This document shows, in pieces, positions 18,670 to 30,584 of a stretch of 64,000 nt of DNA (within the stretch, counting starts at the first letter, position 1; each line of letters begins with the position of its first letter). The notes beneath the pieces were generated by a model. That model was not told the DNA's origin and did not search any database. It saw only the letters and a program-made list of their open reading frames with translations. Source of the DNA: Aliidiomarina shirensis (lineage in GTDB: Bacteria > Pseudomonadota > Gammaproteobacteria > Enterobacterales > Alteromonadaceae); the NCBI RefSeq assembly GCF_003987345.1, contig NZ_PIPP01000001.1, positions 1 to 64,000 of the forward strand, read 5' to 3'. The translations under genes and the position numbers were made by a program.

Positions 18670-19977
18670 TTGCTGCAAACTGAGTTGTTGCTCTGGATAG
18701 CCGCTGCAGTTGCGGGCGGCTTATTTATTGGCTGGCTTTTCACCCTTTTGGTGTTACGCCGGGCAGTGGCTCGCGAGCAATCCGAGTTAGAGCGGCAGCG
18801 CCTTGCGTATCAACAGTTGCAAGAACGCTTCGAGCAAGAACAAAAAGAAGCGCAGCATTGGTTTACCGAACTTGAGAAAGCAAAAGTAGGTGCGGAGCAA
18901 CAACAGGCGCATTTACAAGAAAAACTGGCATTGCTGCAGAAAAGTGAAGAACGCCTGCAAAAGGAATTTGAGAATCTTGCCAATCGAATTTTCGAACAAA
19001 AAACTGCTGCGCTTGAAGCCCGCCAAGAAAAATCATTAGCGGGCACTTTAAGCCCATTACAAAAGCAGCTCGAAGGTTTTCGTCAGCAAATTGCGCAGCA
19101 ATTTAGCGATGAAACTAAGCAGCGCAGCAGCTTACAGCAAGAAATTCTAAGCTTACGTCAGCTCAATCAGCAAATGTCAGCCGAGGCCGAGGCGCTAACG
19201 CGTGCTTTAAAAGGTGATAGCCGGCAGCAAGGCGCTTGGGGCGAGGTGGTTTTAGAGCGTATTTTGCAGCAATCAGGTTTACGTGAAGGGCACGAATATA
19301 CCACGCAAACACAGCATCGGAACGATGATGGGAAGCGCTATCGCCCAGATGTGATCGTGCATTTACCACAAGATAAAGATGTAATTATTGATTCGAAAGT
19401 ATCGTTGGCGGCTTATGAGCGCTATTTTAATGCCGATGATGATAATGTTCGTGCACAAGCGCTCGATGATCATGTTGTATCACTACGAAATCACATTCGT
19501 GATCTAGGTAAGAAAAGCTATCAGCAACTCGAAGGGGTGCGTACGCTCGATTACGTGCTGTTATTTGTTCCCATCGAACCGGCTTTTTTATTAGCGGTTG
19601 ATCGCGAACCGAACCTGATTCGGCAGGCACTTGAACAGCATATTATGCTGGTTAGCCCAACCAACTTGCTGGTGGCGTTGCGCACCGTGAATAATATTTG
19701 GCAGTATGAGCAGCAAAACCAAAACGCACAGAAAATTGCCCAAGATGCGGGCAAGCTCTACGATAAGTTTGTTGGCTTTGTTGAGGATTTGCAAAAAGTA
19801 GGCAATTCACTCGATACTAGCCGAAAACACTTTGATGGAGCCATGAGCAAGCTTTCCACCGGCAAAGGTAACTTGGTTAGCCGGGTGGAGAAATTCCGCG
19901 AGCTTGGCGTGCAACCGAGCAAGAAAATTGATCGCCAATTACTCGACGACCCTGACGATACATCATCCTCTGAATAA
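18670..19977 (+). CDS. rmuC: DNA recombination protein RmuC
   Basis: The 435-residue protein starts with a membrane segment (LLLWIAAAVAGGLFIGWLF), followed by a glutamine-rich coiled coil (residues 30-170) and the RmuC nuclease-like domain (GAWGEVVLERILQQSGLREG, RPDVIVHLP, DVIIDSKVSL). RmuC limits inversions at short inverted repeats; its biochemical activity is not firmly established. Start TTG at 18670, three bases after fumA. Confidence 0.92.
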   Translation: MLQTELLLWIAAAVAGGLFIGWLFTLLVLRRAVAREQSELERQRLAYQQLQERFEQEQKEAQHWFTELEKAKVGAEQQQAHLQEKLALLQKSEERLQKEFENLANRIFEQKTAALEARQEKSLAGTLSPLQKQLEGFRQQIAQQFSDETKQRSSLQQEILSLRQLNQQMSAEAEALTRALKGDSRQQGAWGEVVLERILQQSGLREGHEYTTQTQHRNDDGKRYRPDVIVHLPQDKDVIIDSKVSLAAYERYFNADDDNVRAQALDDHVVSLRNHIRDLGKKSYQQLEGVRTLDYVLLFVPIEPAFLLAVDREPNLIRQALEQHIMLVSPTNLLVALRTVNNIWQYEQQNQNAQKIAQDAGKLYDKFVGFVEDLQKVGNSLDTSRKHFDGAMSKLSTGKGNLVSRVEKFRELGVQPSKKIDRQLLDDPDDTSSSE

Positions 19978-19986
19978 GCGGTTTGT

Positions 19987-20490
19987 TTAACACAACTCTG
20001 CGAGAACTTGCCTAGCCTTCCGTAACGCCAAATCAATGAGTATCTTATTTTTCTGCGCTAGAGTTGAACGTACAAAGCCAGCCCAAATTACCGAGTTGTG
20101 ATGCTGTAATGGAATACACAAATACCGAACGTGTTGATTACTGTGGGCAATACAAAGGTCGAGTTGAAAGCCATCATTGTTGGCTTCGTCAAAAATAGAT
20201 TGCGCGAAGAGATCCCGTTGGCTGGGGAGATACCATTGCATGAACTGCCGTAAACTAAACTCTATCGGTTGATTCGCTAGTTCGCCGTGAAGAGCTGCCG
20301 CTTGGGCACTCCAGTAAACGCGATCGCGCTCAGGAAAAATCAGAACAAACCCCTGTAGCTCAGTGGGAAACTTGTGGTCGATGCCATTATATTGGGCATC
20401 GCCATGGGCGGGTGAGGGTTCATGGATATAGCGTTCGCTAGCCGTTTGCTTTGCGTATTCGGGTATTTGGTAATCAAAAGTGCAGGCCAT
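19987..20490 (-). CDS. Hypothetical protein, possibly PAS-like
   Basis: The 167-residue soluble protein is not recognised. It has no signal peptide or membrane segment. The middle (VLIFPERDRVYWSAQAAAL, followed by FMQWYLPSQRDLFAQSIFDEA and HVRYLCIPLQHHNSVIWAGFV) has the rhythm of a PAS domain: strand, helices, then closing strands. It could be a small sensory domain. A perfect GGAGGT lies five bases before the ATG, which supports a real, well-translated gene. It converges with rmuC, ten bases away. Confidence 0.65.
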   Translation of the reverse strand: MACTFDYQIPEYAKQTASERYIHEPSPAHGDAQYNGIDHKFPTELQGFVLIFPERDRVYWSAQAAALHGELANQPIEFSLRQFMQWYLPSQRDLFAQSIFDEANNDGFQLDLCIAHSNQHVRYLCIPLQHHNSVIWAGFVRSTLAQKNKILIDLALRKARQVLAELC

Positions 20491-20650
20491 AATTCACCTC
20501 CGTGTAAAATAATTAGCCTCAAGTTCACGTTGATTATGCGAAAAAAAGTGTACCGATGGGAGAGCCGAAAGCGCAGTTCAGCGTTAACGGACATTTATTC
20601 TATCGATATATAAACCACCATGGTCCGCCGTTACTGCAAGGTTGCCGTGC

Positions 20651-21184
20651 TCAAAACGTTAACCCTACCGTTAGCATTACACCCGATACACCAAATAAAG
20701 TAACTTCCGCAAAACTGCGTTGGTACTGGGCGCCGAGCATGGGCAGGATCGCGGGTGCGATACCGAGTTGGTTAAATGGAATTTTATCTTTGTACTCACC
20801 GCGATAGCCGTGAATCAACCCTGCGGTAAGCTTGCCATACGTTTGTACTTGGCCGTAGCGAATTAGATTTTGCCGCACACCACCGTAGGCATATACCGTT
20901 TTTTGGCCAAAAGAATTGCGGAACCAAGCTGCACCCGCCAATGGCCGCGCATAATCAAAGGTATCGTTGTAGCGTTGATAGCGGCTCGCGGGAAGGCGCT
21001 TGCCGTAAAACTCAAAGCCCAATAAATTTTGATCGTTATTGTGCTCAGGTTTTGGGTTGAAGTGTGTTGTCCATATCGAGGTTTGTAGTTGGAAGCGAAA
21101 ATCGTCTACCTCAGACGCTTGTGCCGCCGGAAACCCCAAATATCCTATAAATACTGCATAAATTCCGTATTTTATGATGCGCAT
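20651..21184 (-). CDS. Small outer-membrane beta-barrel protein, function unknown
   Basis: The 177-residue exported protein has a signal peptide ending at AAQA-SE. The mature part alternates hydrophobic and polar residues like beta strands and ends in phenylalanine, as outer-membrane proteins do. The pattern NNDQNLLGFEFYG ... WFRNSFGQKTVYAYGG ... GYRGEY resembles small barrels often labelled PagP-like or sn-glycerol-3-phosphate transporter. I cannot assign an activity. AAGGTGG precedes the ATG. It lies 160 bases upstream of the PAS-like gene on the same strand. Confidence 0.7.
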   Translation of the reverse strand: MRIIKYGIYAVFIGYLGFPAAQASEVDDFRFQLQTSIWTTHFNPKPEHNNDQNLLGFEFYGKRLPASRYQRYNDTFDYARPLAGAAWFRNSFGQKTVYAYGGVRQNLIRYGQVQTYGKLTAGLIHGYRGEYKDKIPFNQLGIAPAILPMLGAQYQRSFAEVTLFGVSGVMLTVGLTF

Positions 21185-21381
21185 ATACCACCTTTATTAC
21201 CGACATCTCCTTTGATCATACTGTTCGTAACCAAATCAGCAAGCATATTCTTGTAAGGATCGTGTTCAGATGTTGTCGGCGAGGCAACTAGGAATTACAC
21301 TGAGTTATTGAAAAAACAATAATAATGCTAACGAACAGTAGCAAAACGGTGAAGGCTCAGCGCGAGCCTGAAAAAGAGAGC

Positions 21382-24300
21382 ATGCGATTAAAACACATTA
21401 AGCTTGCGGGCTTTAAATCCTTTGTCGATCCAACCAAGGTTGCCTTTCCGGAACAAATGACCTGTATTGTTGGGCCAAACGGTTGTGGAAAATCAAACGT
21501 GATTGATGCGGTGCGTTGGGTGCTGGGCGAAAGCTCGGCGAAGAACCTACGCGGTGATGCCATGACCGATGTAATCTTTAATGGTTCGCAGGCGCGGAAG
21601 CCAGTATCACAAGCCAGTGTGGAACTGGTTTTTGATAACACGTCTGGCCGTGTGCAAGGTGAGTTTGCGAGTTTCAATGAAATCTCCGTAAAGCGCATTG
21701 TTACGCGCGAAAGCCAATCGCTGTACATGTTAAATGGCAGTAAATGCCGGCGCCGTGATATCACCGATTTGTTTTTGGGTACTGGCTTGGGCCCGCGTAG
21801 TTACGCGATTATTGAACAAGGTATGATTTCTCGTTTAATCGAATCGAGGCCGCAAGAGCTTCGCGTGTTTATCGAAGAGGCGGCGGGAATATCGCGATAT
21901 AAAGAGCGCCGGAAAGAAACGGAAAGCCGCATGTTGCGCACGCGCGATAACTTAGAGCGGTTGGCGGATGTGCGTGAGGAACTTGGCCAGCAGTTGGCGA
22001 AATTGCAACGGCAAGCTGCGGCAGCAAAGCGCTATCAAACACTGAAGGCTGAAGAACGTGATTTAAAAGCGCAATTGCAGGCTATGCGGTGGAATCAATA
22101 TCAACAGCAGTGTGATCGCCTTGAGCATCAAGTTCAGCAAGAAGAAGCCGAGTTGCAACGCTGGGTTGCTGAGCAGCGTGGCAGTGAACGCGGACAAGTA
22201 GAGTTGCGAGAACAAGAATCGGATTTAAAGCAGCAGGTTGATGCGGCACAGCAGCAATTTTTTCAAGTGAACACTGATATTGCCAAGCTCGAACAGCAAA
22301 TTCAGCATACGCGGCAAATGCATTCGCAAAAACAACGCCAGTTAGAATCGCTACAAGCGCAACAGCAGCAAATAAACGAGCAAACTGATGCAGATCGAGA
22401 TGATTTAACCAACCTTCAGGAGCAGGAATCAGAACTGCAGTTGCAGCTAGAGGAAGCCGCAGAAGCATTGCAGATGGCGGAAATAGCGCGTGAAGATGCG
22501 GAGCTGGCGCAGCAAAGTTGGCAAGAGAAGTGGCAAACATGGCGTGATGAATTAAATCAAAAACAACAACAATTATCTTTGGCGCGCGCAGAAGCACGTT
22601 CGGCTGAACAATTATCGGAGCGAGTAAAGGCGCGTTTGCTCGTTGTTCGCTCAGAGTTAGATGAGTTACCGAAGCTGGATAGTGAAGCTGAGAATAAATT
22701 AAATTCGGAAATTGAAACCGCAGAGCAAGCGCTGCGAAAGGCGGAAACAGCTCTGTTTGCACAAGAAGCGCAACGCGATCAAGCGCAGCAGAAAATAAAA
22801 GCGCTTAGTGCCGAAGTTAATGAGCTGCAACAGCAAAAGCAACAGCAACAAGGACGTATTGCGTCGTTACAGCAACTACTTTCTAGCCGCAATCAATCGG
22901 CGGTTGCGGCCGATTCATGGCTAAACCAACAGCCATCACTCGGTTTACTGCGAGAACTACTTGCGCTACCTGAGCAATGGTTACTCGCTGCGGAAACGGC
23001 ACTTTTACCGTGGTTGAGCTTACCGGTTGTAAACGCCGAACTGCCGGAGCATCTGCAAAGCGCGGCTATTAGCAGCTGTTATCATGCGGATGGCGAGCAT
23101 GGCGCCGACGGGAAAGCAAAGCCCGAAAGCTTAGCCGCTTTGTTGTTGGCAACCCGCCGCGATGAAAAAGCGAAAGCCGCAGCAGGCATCGCCTTACTTC
23201 AGCAAATGGCTGTGGCCGAGTCAGCCGCAGCGGCACAACAGTTGTTACAGAATAATTCGGAGTATTTTGCGGTGTTGCAGGCAAATGGCCTCGTTATTGG
23301 CCGTGGTTGGCAGCTGCAACCAGTAGAACAAGCCGATTCCGAATTAGCATGGCAACAGCAACTCCGTGAATGTGAAGCGGCGTTGCAGGTAAGCGAAAAA
23401 GCACTTGCTGATAAATTTGCGAGTATGCAACAAGCGGAACAGCAAATCGCTGAATATAGCGAGGCCGTTGCGTTACTGCGTACCGAGCGGAGTGATGCCA
23501 GTGAGGTGCTGGTGCGATTAACCGAACGCCGGGAAGCGGTATTACGAGATGCAGCGCAGCAACAAGCGCGGCGGCAGAAATTAACTGAAGAAGCCGATGA
23601 ATTAGCTATTCAAGTGGAGCAAGAAGCAGAGCGTTTGCTGCAGGCTGAAGCCACCATTGAGGAATTCGAAACTTTTTTGACCGCACAAGAACCGGAGCAA
23701 GAACGCTGGCTGCAACATGGCGAAACCTTGCAAGCAACGCGGCAGCAAGCGCAATTAGCGCAGCAGCAAAAGCAACAAGCGCTGCATAAGGCACAGCTCG
23801 CACATTCCCAATTGCAAAGCCAAACGCAGCATTTACAGCAATCGTTAGAGCGGAATAACAAGCAATATGAGCAACTCGTACAGCGCATTGCTGATTTGCA
23901 GGTTGAAAGCGATACTACGGTTGATACTCAAGATTTAGAAGAATCCTTGGCGCAGCAATTGATGGTGCACGGGGAAACAGAAGCGGTTTTACAGGATTTG
24001 CGTGAGCAATTATCCGCCGTTAGTGAAAAACTTGCGGTATTGAATCAAGGTCAAAGTGCCGTGGTGGAGCAAATAACGCGGCAACAAGAGCGCGTGCAGG
24101 GGAGTAAGCTAGAGCTTGCAACAGCACGTGAACGCGGTCATTCGTTGCTTGATGCTTTGCAGGAAATGAATATTTCATTGAAGGCTGTGTTAGAGAATAT
24201 GCCGGAAGATGCCGAGGAAAAGCTTTGGCAACAACGGCTTGAAGATACTACAAGAAAAGTGCAGCAGCTTGGCGCCATTAATTTAGCAGCGCTTGAAGAG

Positions 24301-24882
24301 GTAGAAGTGCAAGGTGAACGAAAGGCCTATTTAGATGCACAACATGATGATTTATCAGCATCGCTAACAACCCTTGAAGATGCCATCAAAAAAATTGATC
24401 GTGAAACACGGCAGCGCTTTAAGGTAACGTATGATCAAGTGAACGAAGATTTACAACGGCTATTTCCAAAGGTATTTGGTGGTGGCCAAGCTTATTTAGA
24501 TCTCACCGATGATGATTTACTCGAAACAGGGGTAACCATCATGGCGCGGCCCCCGGGCAAGAAAAACAGCACTATTCATTTGCTCTCGGGGGGCGAAAAA
24601 GCACTTACGGCGTTAGCCCTTGTATTTGCCATATTTCGGCTTAATCCGGCCCCGTTTTGTTTACTCGATGAGGTTGATGCGCCGCTTGATGATGTGAACG
24701 TTGGCCGCTTTTGCCGTTTAGTGCAAGAAATGTCAGAATCGGTGCAGTTTATTTATATTAGCCATAATAAAATAGCCATGGAAATGGCAACGCACTTAGC
24801 AGGTGTTACTATGCAAGAGCCCGGCGTATCCCGTTTAGTGGCAGTTGACGTAGAGGAAGCATTGGCGCTAGCAGAAGCTTAA
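21382..24882 (+). CDS. smc: Chromosome segregation ATPase SMC
   Basis: The 1166-residue SMC protein starts MRLKHIKLAGFKSFVDPTKV. Walker A is GPNGCGKSN, followed by WVLGESSAKNLRG. Two long glutamine- and glutamate-rich coiled coils flank a hinge around residues 500-650. The C-terminal head has LLSGGEKALTALAL and the Walker B segment CLLDEVDAPLDDVNV. It organises and segregates the chromosome with ScpA/ScpB. The frame is open 19 codons upstream to 21325, but family members begin at MRLK, so 21382 is chosen. It is followed by zipA and ligA, as in Pseudomonas. Confidence 0.95.
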   Translation: MRLKHIKLAGFKSFVDPTKVAFPEQMTCIVGPNGCGKSNVIDAVRWVLGESSAKNLRGDAMTDVIFNGSQARKPVSQASVELVFDNTSGRVQGEFASFNEISVKRIVTRESQSLYMLNGSKCRRRDITDLFLGTGLGPRSYAIIEQGMISRLIESRPQELRVFIEEAAGISRYKERRKETESRMLRTRDNLERLADVREELGQQLAKLQRQAAAAKRYQTLKAEERDLKAQLQAMRWNQYQQQCDRLEHQVQQEEAELQRWVAEQRGSERGQVELREQESDLKQQVDAAQQQFFQVNTDIAKLEQQIQHTRQMHSQKQRQLESLQAQQQQINEQTDADRDDLTNLQEQESELQLQLEEAAEALQMAEIAREDAELAQQSWQEKWQTWRDELNQKQQQLSLARAEARSAEQLSERVKARLLVVRSELDELPKLDSEAENKLNSEIETAEQALRKAETALFAQEAQRDQAQQKIKALSAEVNELQQQKQQQQGRIASLQQLLSSRNQSAVAADSWLNQQPSLGLLRELLALPEQWLLAAETALLPWLSLPVVNAELPEHLQSAAISSCYHADGEHGADGKAKPESLAALLLATRRDEKAKAAAGIALLQQMAVAESAAAAQQLLQNNSEYFAVLQANGLVIGRGWQLQPVEQADSELAWQQQLRECEAALQVSEKALADKFASMQQAEQQIAEYSEAVALLRTERSDASEVLVRLTERREAVLRDAAQQQARRQKLTEEADELAIQVEQEAERLLQAEATIEEFETFLTAQEPEQERWLQHGETLQATRQQAQLAQQQKQQALHKAQLAHSQLQSQTQHLQQSLERNNKQYEQLVQRIADLQVESDTTVDTQDLEESLAQQLMVHGETEAVLQDLREQLSAVSEKLAVLNQGQSAVVEQITRQQERVQGSKLELATARERGHSLLDALQEMNISLKAVLENMPEDAEEKLWQQRLEDTTRKVQQLGAINLAALEEVEVQGERKAYLDAQHDDLSASLTTLEDAIKKIDRETRQRFKVTYDQVNEDLQRLFPKVFGGGQAYLDLTDDDLLETGVTIMARPPGKKNSTIHLLSGGEKALTALALVFAIFRLNPAPFCLLDEVDAPLDDVNVGRFCRLVQEMSESVQFIYISHNKIAMEMATHLAGVTMQEPGVSRLVAVDVEEALALAEA

Positions 24883-24974
24883 GCCAGTGATCGTAATTTA
24901 ACGACCAATATGGTGTTGGTATTGGGATAAATTAACCGAAGGCATGCGCCAACGGAAAATAGGTAGAAGCAGCA

Positions 24975-25979
24975 ATGGATAGTTTTCGAGTAGTGTTAAT
25001 TTTGGTAGGTGTTGTTTTAATTATTGGCTTGGTGCTTCACGGTGTTTGGACACTGCGGAAGAACAACCAAGCGGGTGAGAAAAAACGCGAATCGGTGCAG
25101 CGAAAACGCCAGCAATATGAGAGCAGCCAAAGTGATTTGCTCAGTGATTCTCATTCTGATGAAACCTTTGCAAATGAAGGGTTTGATGAATTAGGTGTGG
25201 GGAAGGTAAAAGCGCGCAAAGTTACCGAGCCGCCTGCGCCTCCGGCACGCACCGCGAAAACTAGCGATAGCAACCAACCAGAGCAAGTAACGGCAAAAGC
25301 TGCAGCGCCAACACCGAAAAAAGCCTGGGGCGATGACGATGCGGATATCGTAGATGCCAATCAAGCGCGTGATTCAGAAAGCGTGGAAACCGCGGCTGAA
25401 AACCCCATGCAAAACGCCAAAAACGAACCACAACCGGAACCTGAATTACCCTCAGTTCGCGCGAATCGTGACGATAGTGAAGTTGAACAATTGCCAATCG
25501 ATTTGGCTTCAGCGGAAGCAAACGAAGAAGTTGTTGAACCACCTAAAGAAGAAGTGATTACCTTATTTGTTTCCGGTGACATTAAGGGGACAACTCTTTT
25601 AGAAACCGTTACTGAGCTGGGTATGAAGTTTGGTGAACTGGATATTTTCCACCGTTACGAACAACCCACTGGACGCGGACCGTTGCTATTTAGAATGGCC
25701 AATATGTATAACCCCGGCACCTTTAACCTCGATGATTTAGGTAACTTTAATACCCGTGGGGTGGTGTTGTTTATGACCCTGCCACTGAAATATGATGGCC
25801 ACAAAGCGTTTACTATGATGTATAACGCGGCGAATAAAATTGCTGATGCTATGCCGCGCGCCGCCGTGCTAGATGGCAATCGCAATCCGATGACAAAGCA
25901 ATCGGTACAGCACACATATCAGAAAATTCGCGAGTTTGAACGGCGTATGCGTTTGGCCGGCTTACGGCAAGATTATTAA
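24975..25979 (+). CDS. zipA: Cell division protein ZipA
   Basis: The 334-residue inner-membrane protein tethers FtsZ to the membrane at the division site. The N-terminal membrane anchor is residues 5-25 (VVLILVGVVLIIGLVLHGVW). It is followed by a basic stretch, a long acidic and proline/alanine-rich linker (to about residue 190) and the FtsZ-binding domain (ITLFVSGDIKGTTLLE, FHRYEQPTGRGPLLFRMANM). It lies between smc and ligA; the ligA start is 18 bases downstream. Confidence 0.95.
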   Translation: MDSFRVVLILVGVVLIIGLVLHGVWTLRKNNQAGEKKRESVQRKRQQYESSQSDLLSDSHSDETFANEGFDELGVGKVKARKVTEPPAPPARTAKTSDSNQPEQVTAKAAAPTPKKAWGDDDADIVDANQARDSESVETAAENPMQNAKNEPQPEPELPSVRANRDDSEVEQLPIDLASAEANEEVVEPPKEEVITLFVSGDIKGTTLLETVTELGMKFGELDIFHRYEQPTGRGPLLFRMANMYNPGTFNLDDLGNFNTRGVVLFMTLPLKYDGHKAFTMMYNAANKIADAMPRAAVLDGNRNPMTKQSVQHTYQKIREFERRMRLAGLRQDY

Positions 25980-25982
25980 TAA

Positions 25983-28047
<2,065 letters not shown>

Positions 28048-28061
28048 ATAACGTTACTTTT

Positions 28062-29669
28062 TTATAAAGTGACCTTGGTTACATCAACATGCAAGGTAAG
28101 CCGTTGTCCGGGCTGTAAATAACGATCACGGCTAATAGAATTCCAGCGTTCGATATCAGCAATGGTTACCCGAAAACGGCTGGCAATTAGCGCCAACGAA
28201 TCGCCATTCCGCACCTGATAATGCACAGTGCGCATCACCGGCGTACCGCTATTGCTGGTGCTTGCGGTTTGTGTATTGCTGGTCGTTTGCCAAATGGCTA
28301 GCGTTTGCCCCGGGCGCAACATATCGCCCGGCGCCATATTATTCCAACGCGCGATATTCGCTACCGACACTTTATATTTACGAGAAAGATCCCAAAAGGT
28401 ATCGCCACGCTTTACCCGATGTTCAATCTTACTTTGCCCTTGGGGTTTATCTTGCGCCGCAGCTAAACGTTGCTCTGCCGATAAGGTATACCGCTCAAGC
28501 GCTTGGCTGGCCACGGGTATGAGCAGATACTCGCCTTGGCGAATCAAAGAGCCATTAATATCATTGAACTGCTGAATTGTTTCTGTGGTTGTATTGTAAC
28601 GTTGCGCTATCGTGCTCAAGCTTTCACCTGAGCGCACTTGATGGCGTTGCCAAGCTAACCAATCGCTTGGATCAGAATCAACGAGTGCGGCACGAAATTG
28701 ATTTGCCCGTTCAACTGGCAACAATAGGGTATGCGGGCCATCGGGTGCGGTTGCCCAGCGGTTATAACCCGAGTTGTAACGATGTAGCTCTTCGAGTGTC
28801 ATGCCGGCCATATCCGCGGCTAACGCTAAATCAATTTGCTGGCCAACATCCACAATATCGGTAACGCGCTGATTCGGTAGGTGAGGCCACACTACTTTCC
28901 AATCTTCACTATCACGTAAGAGTTCAGAGAGCGCTAAAATTTTCGGTACGTAGTTCCGCGTTTCCCGAGGTAGGCTTAAACTCCAAAAATCGGTAGGCTT
29001 ACCTTCACGTTCGTTGCGGCGCACGGCATTCATTACTCGGCCTTGGCCACCATTGTAGGCTGCCATGGCCAACAACCAATCGCCATCAAATAGTGTTGCC
29101 AAACGATCAAAATAATCCAGTGCGGTAGTGGTTGCCGCCATTACATCACGGCGGCCATCGTACCACCAGTCGATACCCAAGCCGTAATGCCGGGCAGTAC
29201 TCGGAATAAATTGCCAGATACCGCTCGCGCGGCCATGAGAATATGCAAACGTATCGTAAGCACTTTCAACAACAGGCACTAACACGAGCTCAAGTGGTAA
29301 ATTTCGTTTTTCAATTTCTTCTACGATTAAATGTAAAAATGGTGCGGCGCGCTGCGCAACACGATCAATGTATGCAGGGTGACGCAGATACCAATCGCGG
29401 TGGCTATCGATAAGTTCATGTTGCGGAATATCTAATGCCATTTGTAAGCGAACACGATCCCATAAATCCGCTTGTAATTGCGGCGGTAATTGGCGATCAA
29501 CTACAGGAGCAGGTTGCGCGCCGGGATGAATAAGCGCATAACGTTCAAGGCCAGCTTCTTGGGTATATTGTGGTAGCTCTTCGGGTGGAACGGGAGAGGA
29601 TTCAGAGCTCAACAACTGGCAACCACTCAGCAAGCTGATCGTTGTTGCCGCGAACAAAAATTTCTTCAT
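28062..29669 (-). CDS. mltD: Membrane-bound lytic murein transglycosylase D
   Basis: The 535-residue lipoprotein (lipobox LSGC) cleaves peptidoglycan glycan strands. The SLT domain carries the catalytic glutamate in VPVVESAYDTFAYSHGRASG and the downstream GIWQFIPSTARHYGL and AAYNGGQGRV motifs. Three LysM repeats follow, around residues 345-390, 415-460 and 485-530, for glycan binding. It converges with ligA and is divergent in context from gloB to its right, with an 83-base gap. Confidence 0.95.
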   Translation of the reverse strand: MKKFLFAATTISLLSGCQLLSSESSPVPPEELPQYTQEAGLERYALIHPGAQPAPVVDRQLPPQLQADLWDRVRLQMALDIPQHELIDSHRDWYLRHPAYIDRVAQRAAPFLHLIVEEIEKRNLPLELVLVPVVESAYDTFAYSHGRASGIWQFIPSTARHYGLGIDWWYDGRRDVMAATTTALDYFDRLATLFDGDWLLAMAAYNGGQGRVMNAVRRNEREGKPTDFWSLSLPRETRNYVPKILALSELLRDSEDWKVVWPHLPNQRVTDIVDVGQQIDLALAADMAGMTLEELHRYNSGYNRWATAPDGPHTLLLPVERANQFRAALVDSDPSDWLAWQRHQVRSGESLSTIAQRYNTTTETIQQFNDINGSLIRQGEYLLIPVASQALERYTLSAEQRLAAAQDKPQGQSKIEHRVKRGDTFWDLSRKYKVSVANIARWNNMAPGDMLRPGQTLAIWQTTSNTQTASTSNSGTPVMRTVHYQVRNGDSLALIASRFRVTIADIERWNSISRDRYLQPGQRLTLHVDVTKVTL

Positions 29670-29752
29670 AACGTATGTGTTCTCTTCAAGTAGCGAGCGT
29701 AAAAACTCGAGCCATTGTACTTAATAAACGCTTTTGCGCAAAAAATAATCGA

Positions 29753-30535
29753 TTAAAAGTTATTTTTCCATTCTCTAATGCAGGCAAAAACTTCATCTCG
29801 CGTAGTAAGCGGCTTATCTATGTGCGCTTCAGCGGCGTGTTGTACCGATGGCAAATGGGTTCGTAAAAATGGATTCGTAGCATGCTCGCGCGCTAATTCC
29901 GTAGGGATTGTAGGTTGATGATTCGCTCGCAACGCCTTCGCTTCCTGCAAACGCTGCACAATTGCTTGATTATTCGGCTCTACAGCCGCTGCGAACTGCA
30001 AATTGGCGATGGTATATTCATGGGCACAAAATATTTGTGTATCGGCTGGTAATGCGGCTAATTTATCTAGTGATTCGAGATATTGCTTGGGCTCTCCCTC
30101 GAACATACGGCCGCAGCCGGCGGCAAAAACGGTGTCACCACAAAACAAGTAGGGTGCGGCATAAAAGGCAATGTGATCAAGGGTATGGCCAGGGCATTGA
30201 ATAACTTCAAGCACAAGTTTATCCGCTAACAATGACACCTGTTCACCTTCATGTAATGGGTGCGTGATAACATCGGTTTTATTCGAATAGGGGCCATAAA
30301 CAGGGCATTGAAAGTGTTCAACTAAATCGTTTACACCACCGGTGTGATCGTAATGGTGATGGGTAATTAAAATAGCGGCGATTGTATAGTTATGGGCGGC
30401 CAGCCATTCGAAAACCGGAACTGCATCACCCGGATCAACAATCACGCACGGCATCGGCTCAGTACCGGTTGCCTTCTCGGTGCTTATGCTCCATATATAA
30501 TTATCGTTAAATGCAGAAATAGGTGCTATACGCAT
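29753..30535 (-). CDS. gloB: Hydroxyacylglutathione hydrolase (glyoxalase II)
   Basis: The 260-residue metallo-beta-lactamase-fold enzyme hydrolyses S-lactoylglutathione to lactate and glutathione in methylglyoxal detoxification. The binuclear metal motif is ITHHHYDHTGG; further ligands are in CPGHTLDH and FCGDTVFAAGCGRMFEG, and AHEYT is conserved. ATG at 30535 has GAGGG upstream and begins MRIAPISAF as in the family; an ATG four codons earlier is less likely. It diverges from yafS across 49 bases containing the inverted repeat CTGTTA-N8-TAACAG. Confidence 0.94.
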   Translation of the reverse strand: MRIAPISAFNDNYIWSISTEKATGTEPMPCVIVDPGDAVPVFEWLAAHNYTIAAILITHHHYDHTGGVNDLVEHFQCPVYGPYSNKTDVITHPLHEGEQVSLLADKLVLEVIQCPGHTLDHIAFYAAPYLFCGDTVFAAGCGRMFEGEPKQYLESLDKLAALPADTQIFCAHEYTIANLQFAAAVEPNNQAIVQRLQEAKALRANHQPTIPTELAREHATNPFLRTHLPSVQHAAEAHIDKPLTTRDEVFACIREWKNNF

Positions 30536-30548
30536 CGTTGCCCTCAAC

Positions 30549-30568
30549 CTGTTATGCTTTAGTAACAG
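30549..30568. promoter_or_regulatory. Inverted repeat in the gloB-yafS divergent promoter
   Basis: CTGTTA (30549-30554) and TAACAG (30563-30568) form a 6-8-6 inverted repeat in the only 49 bases between the divergent genes, followed at once by a TATAAA-like stretch. It may be an operator; no regulator is known for it. Confidence 0.3.
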
Positions 30569-30584
30569 TATAAAAGGAATACCT

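Noticed and set aside
22082-22762. Long open frame on the minus strand opposite smc (226 codons)
   Set aside because: It lies wholly inside the smc coiled-coil region, has a low-complexity Leu/Ala/His composition expected from the complement of Gln/Glu-rich codons, and has no homology cue.
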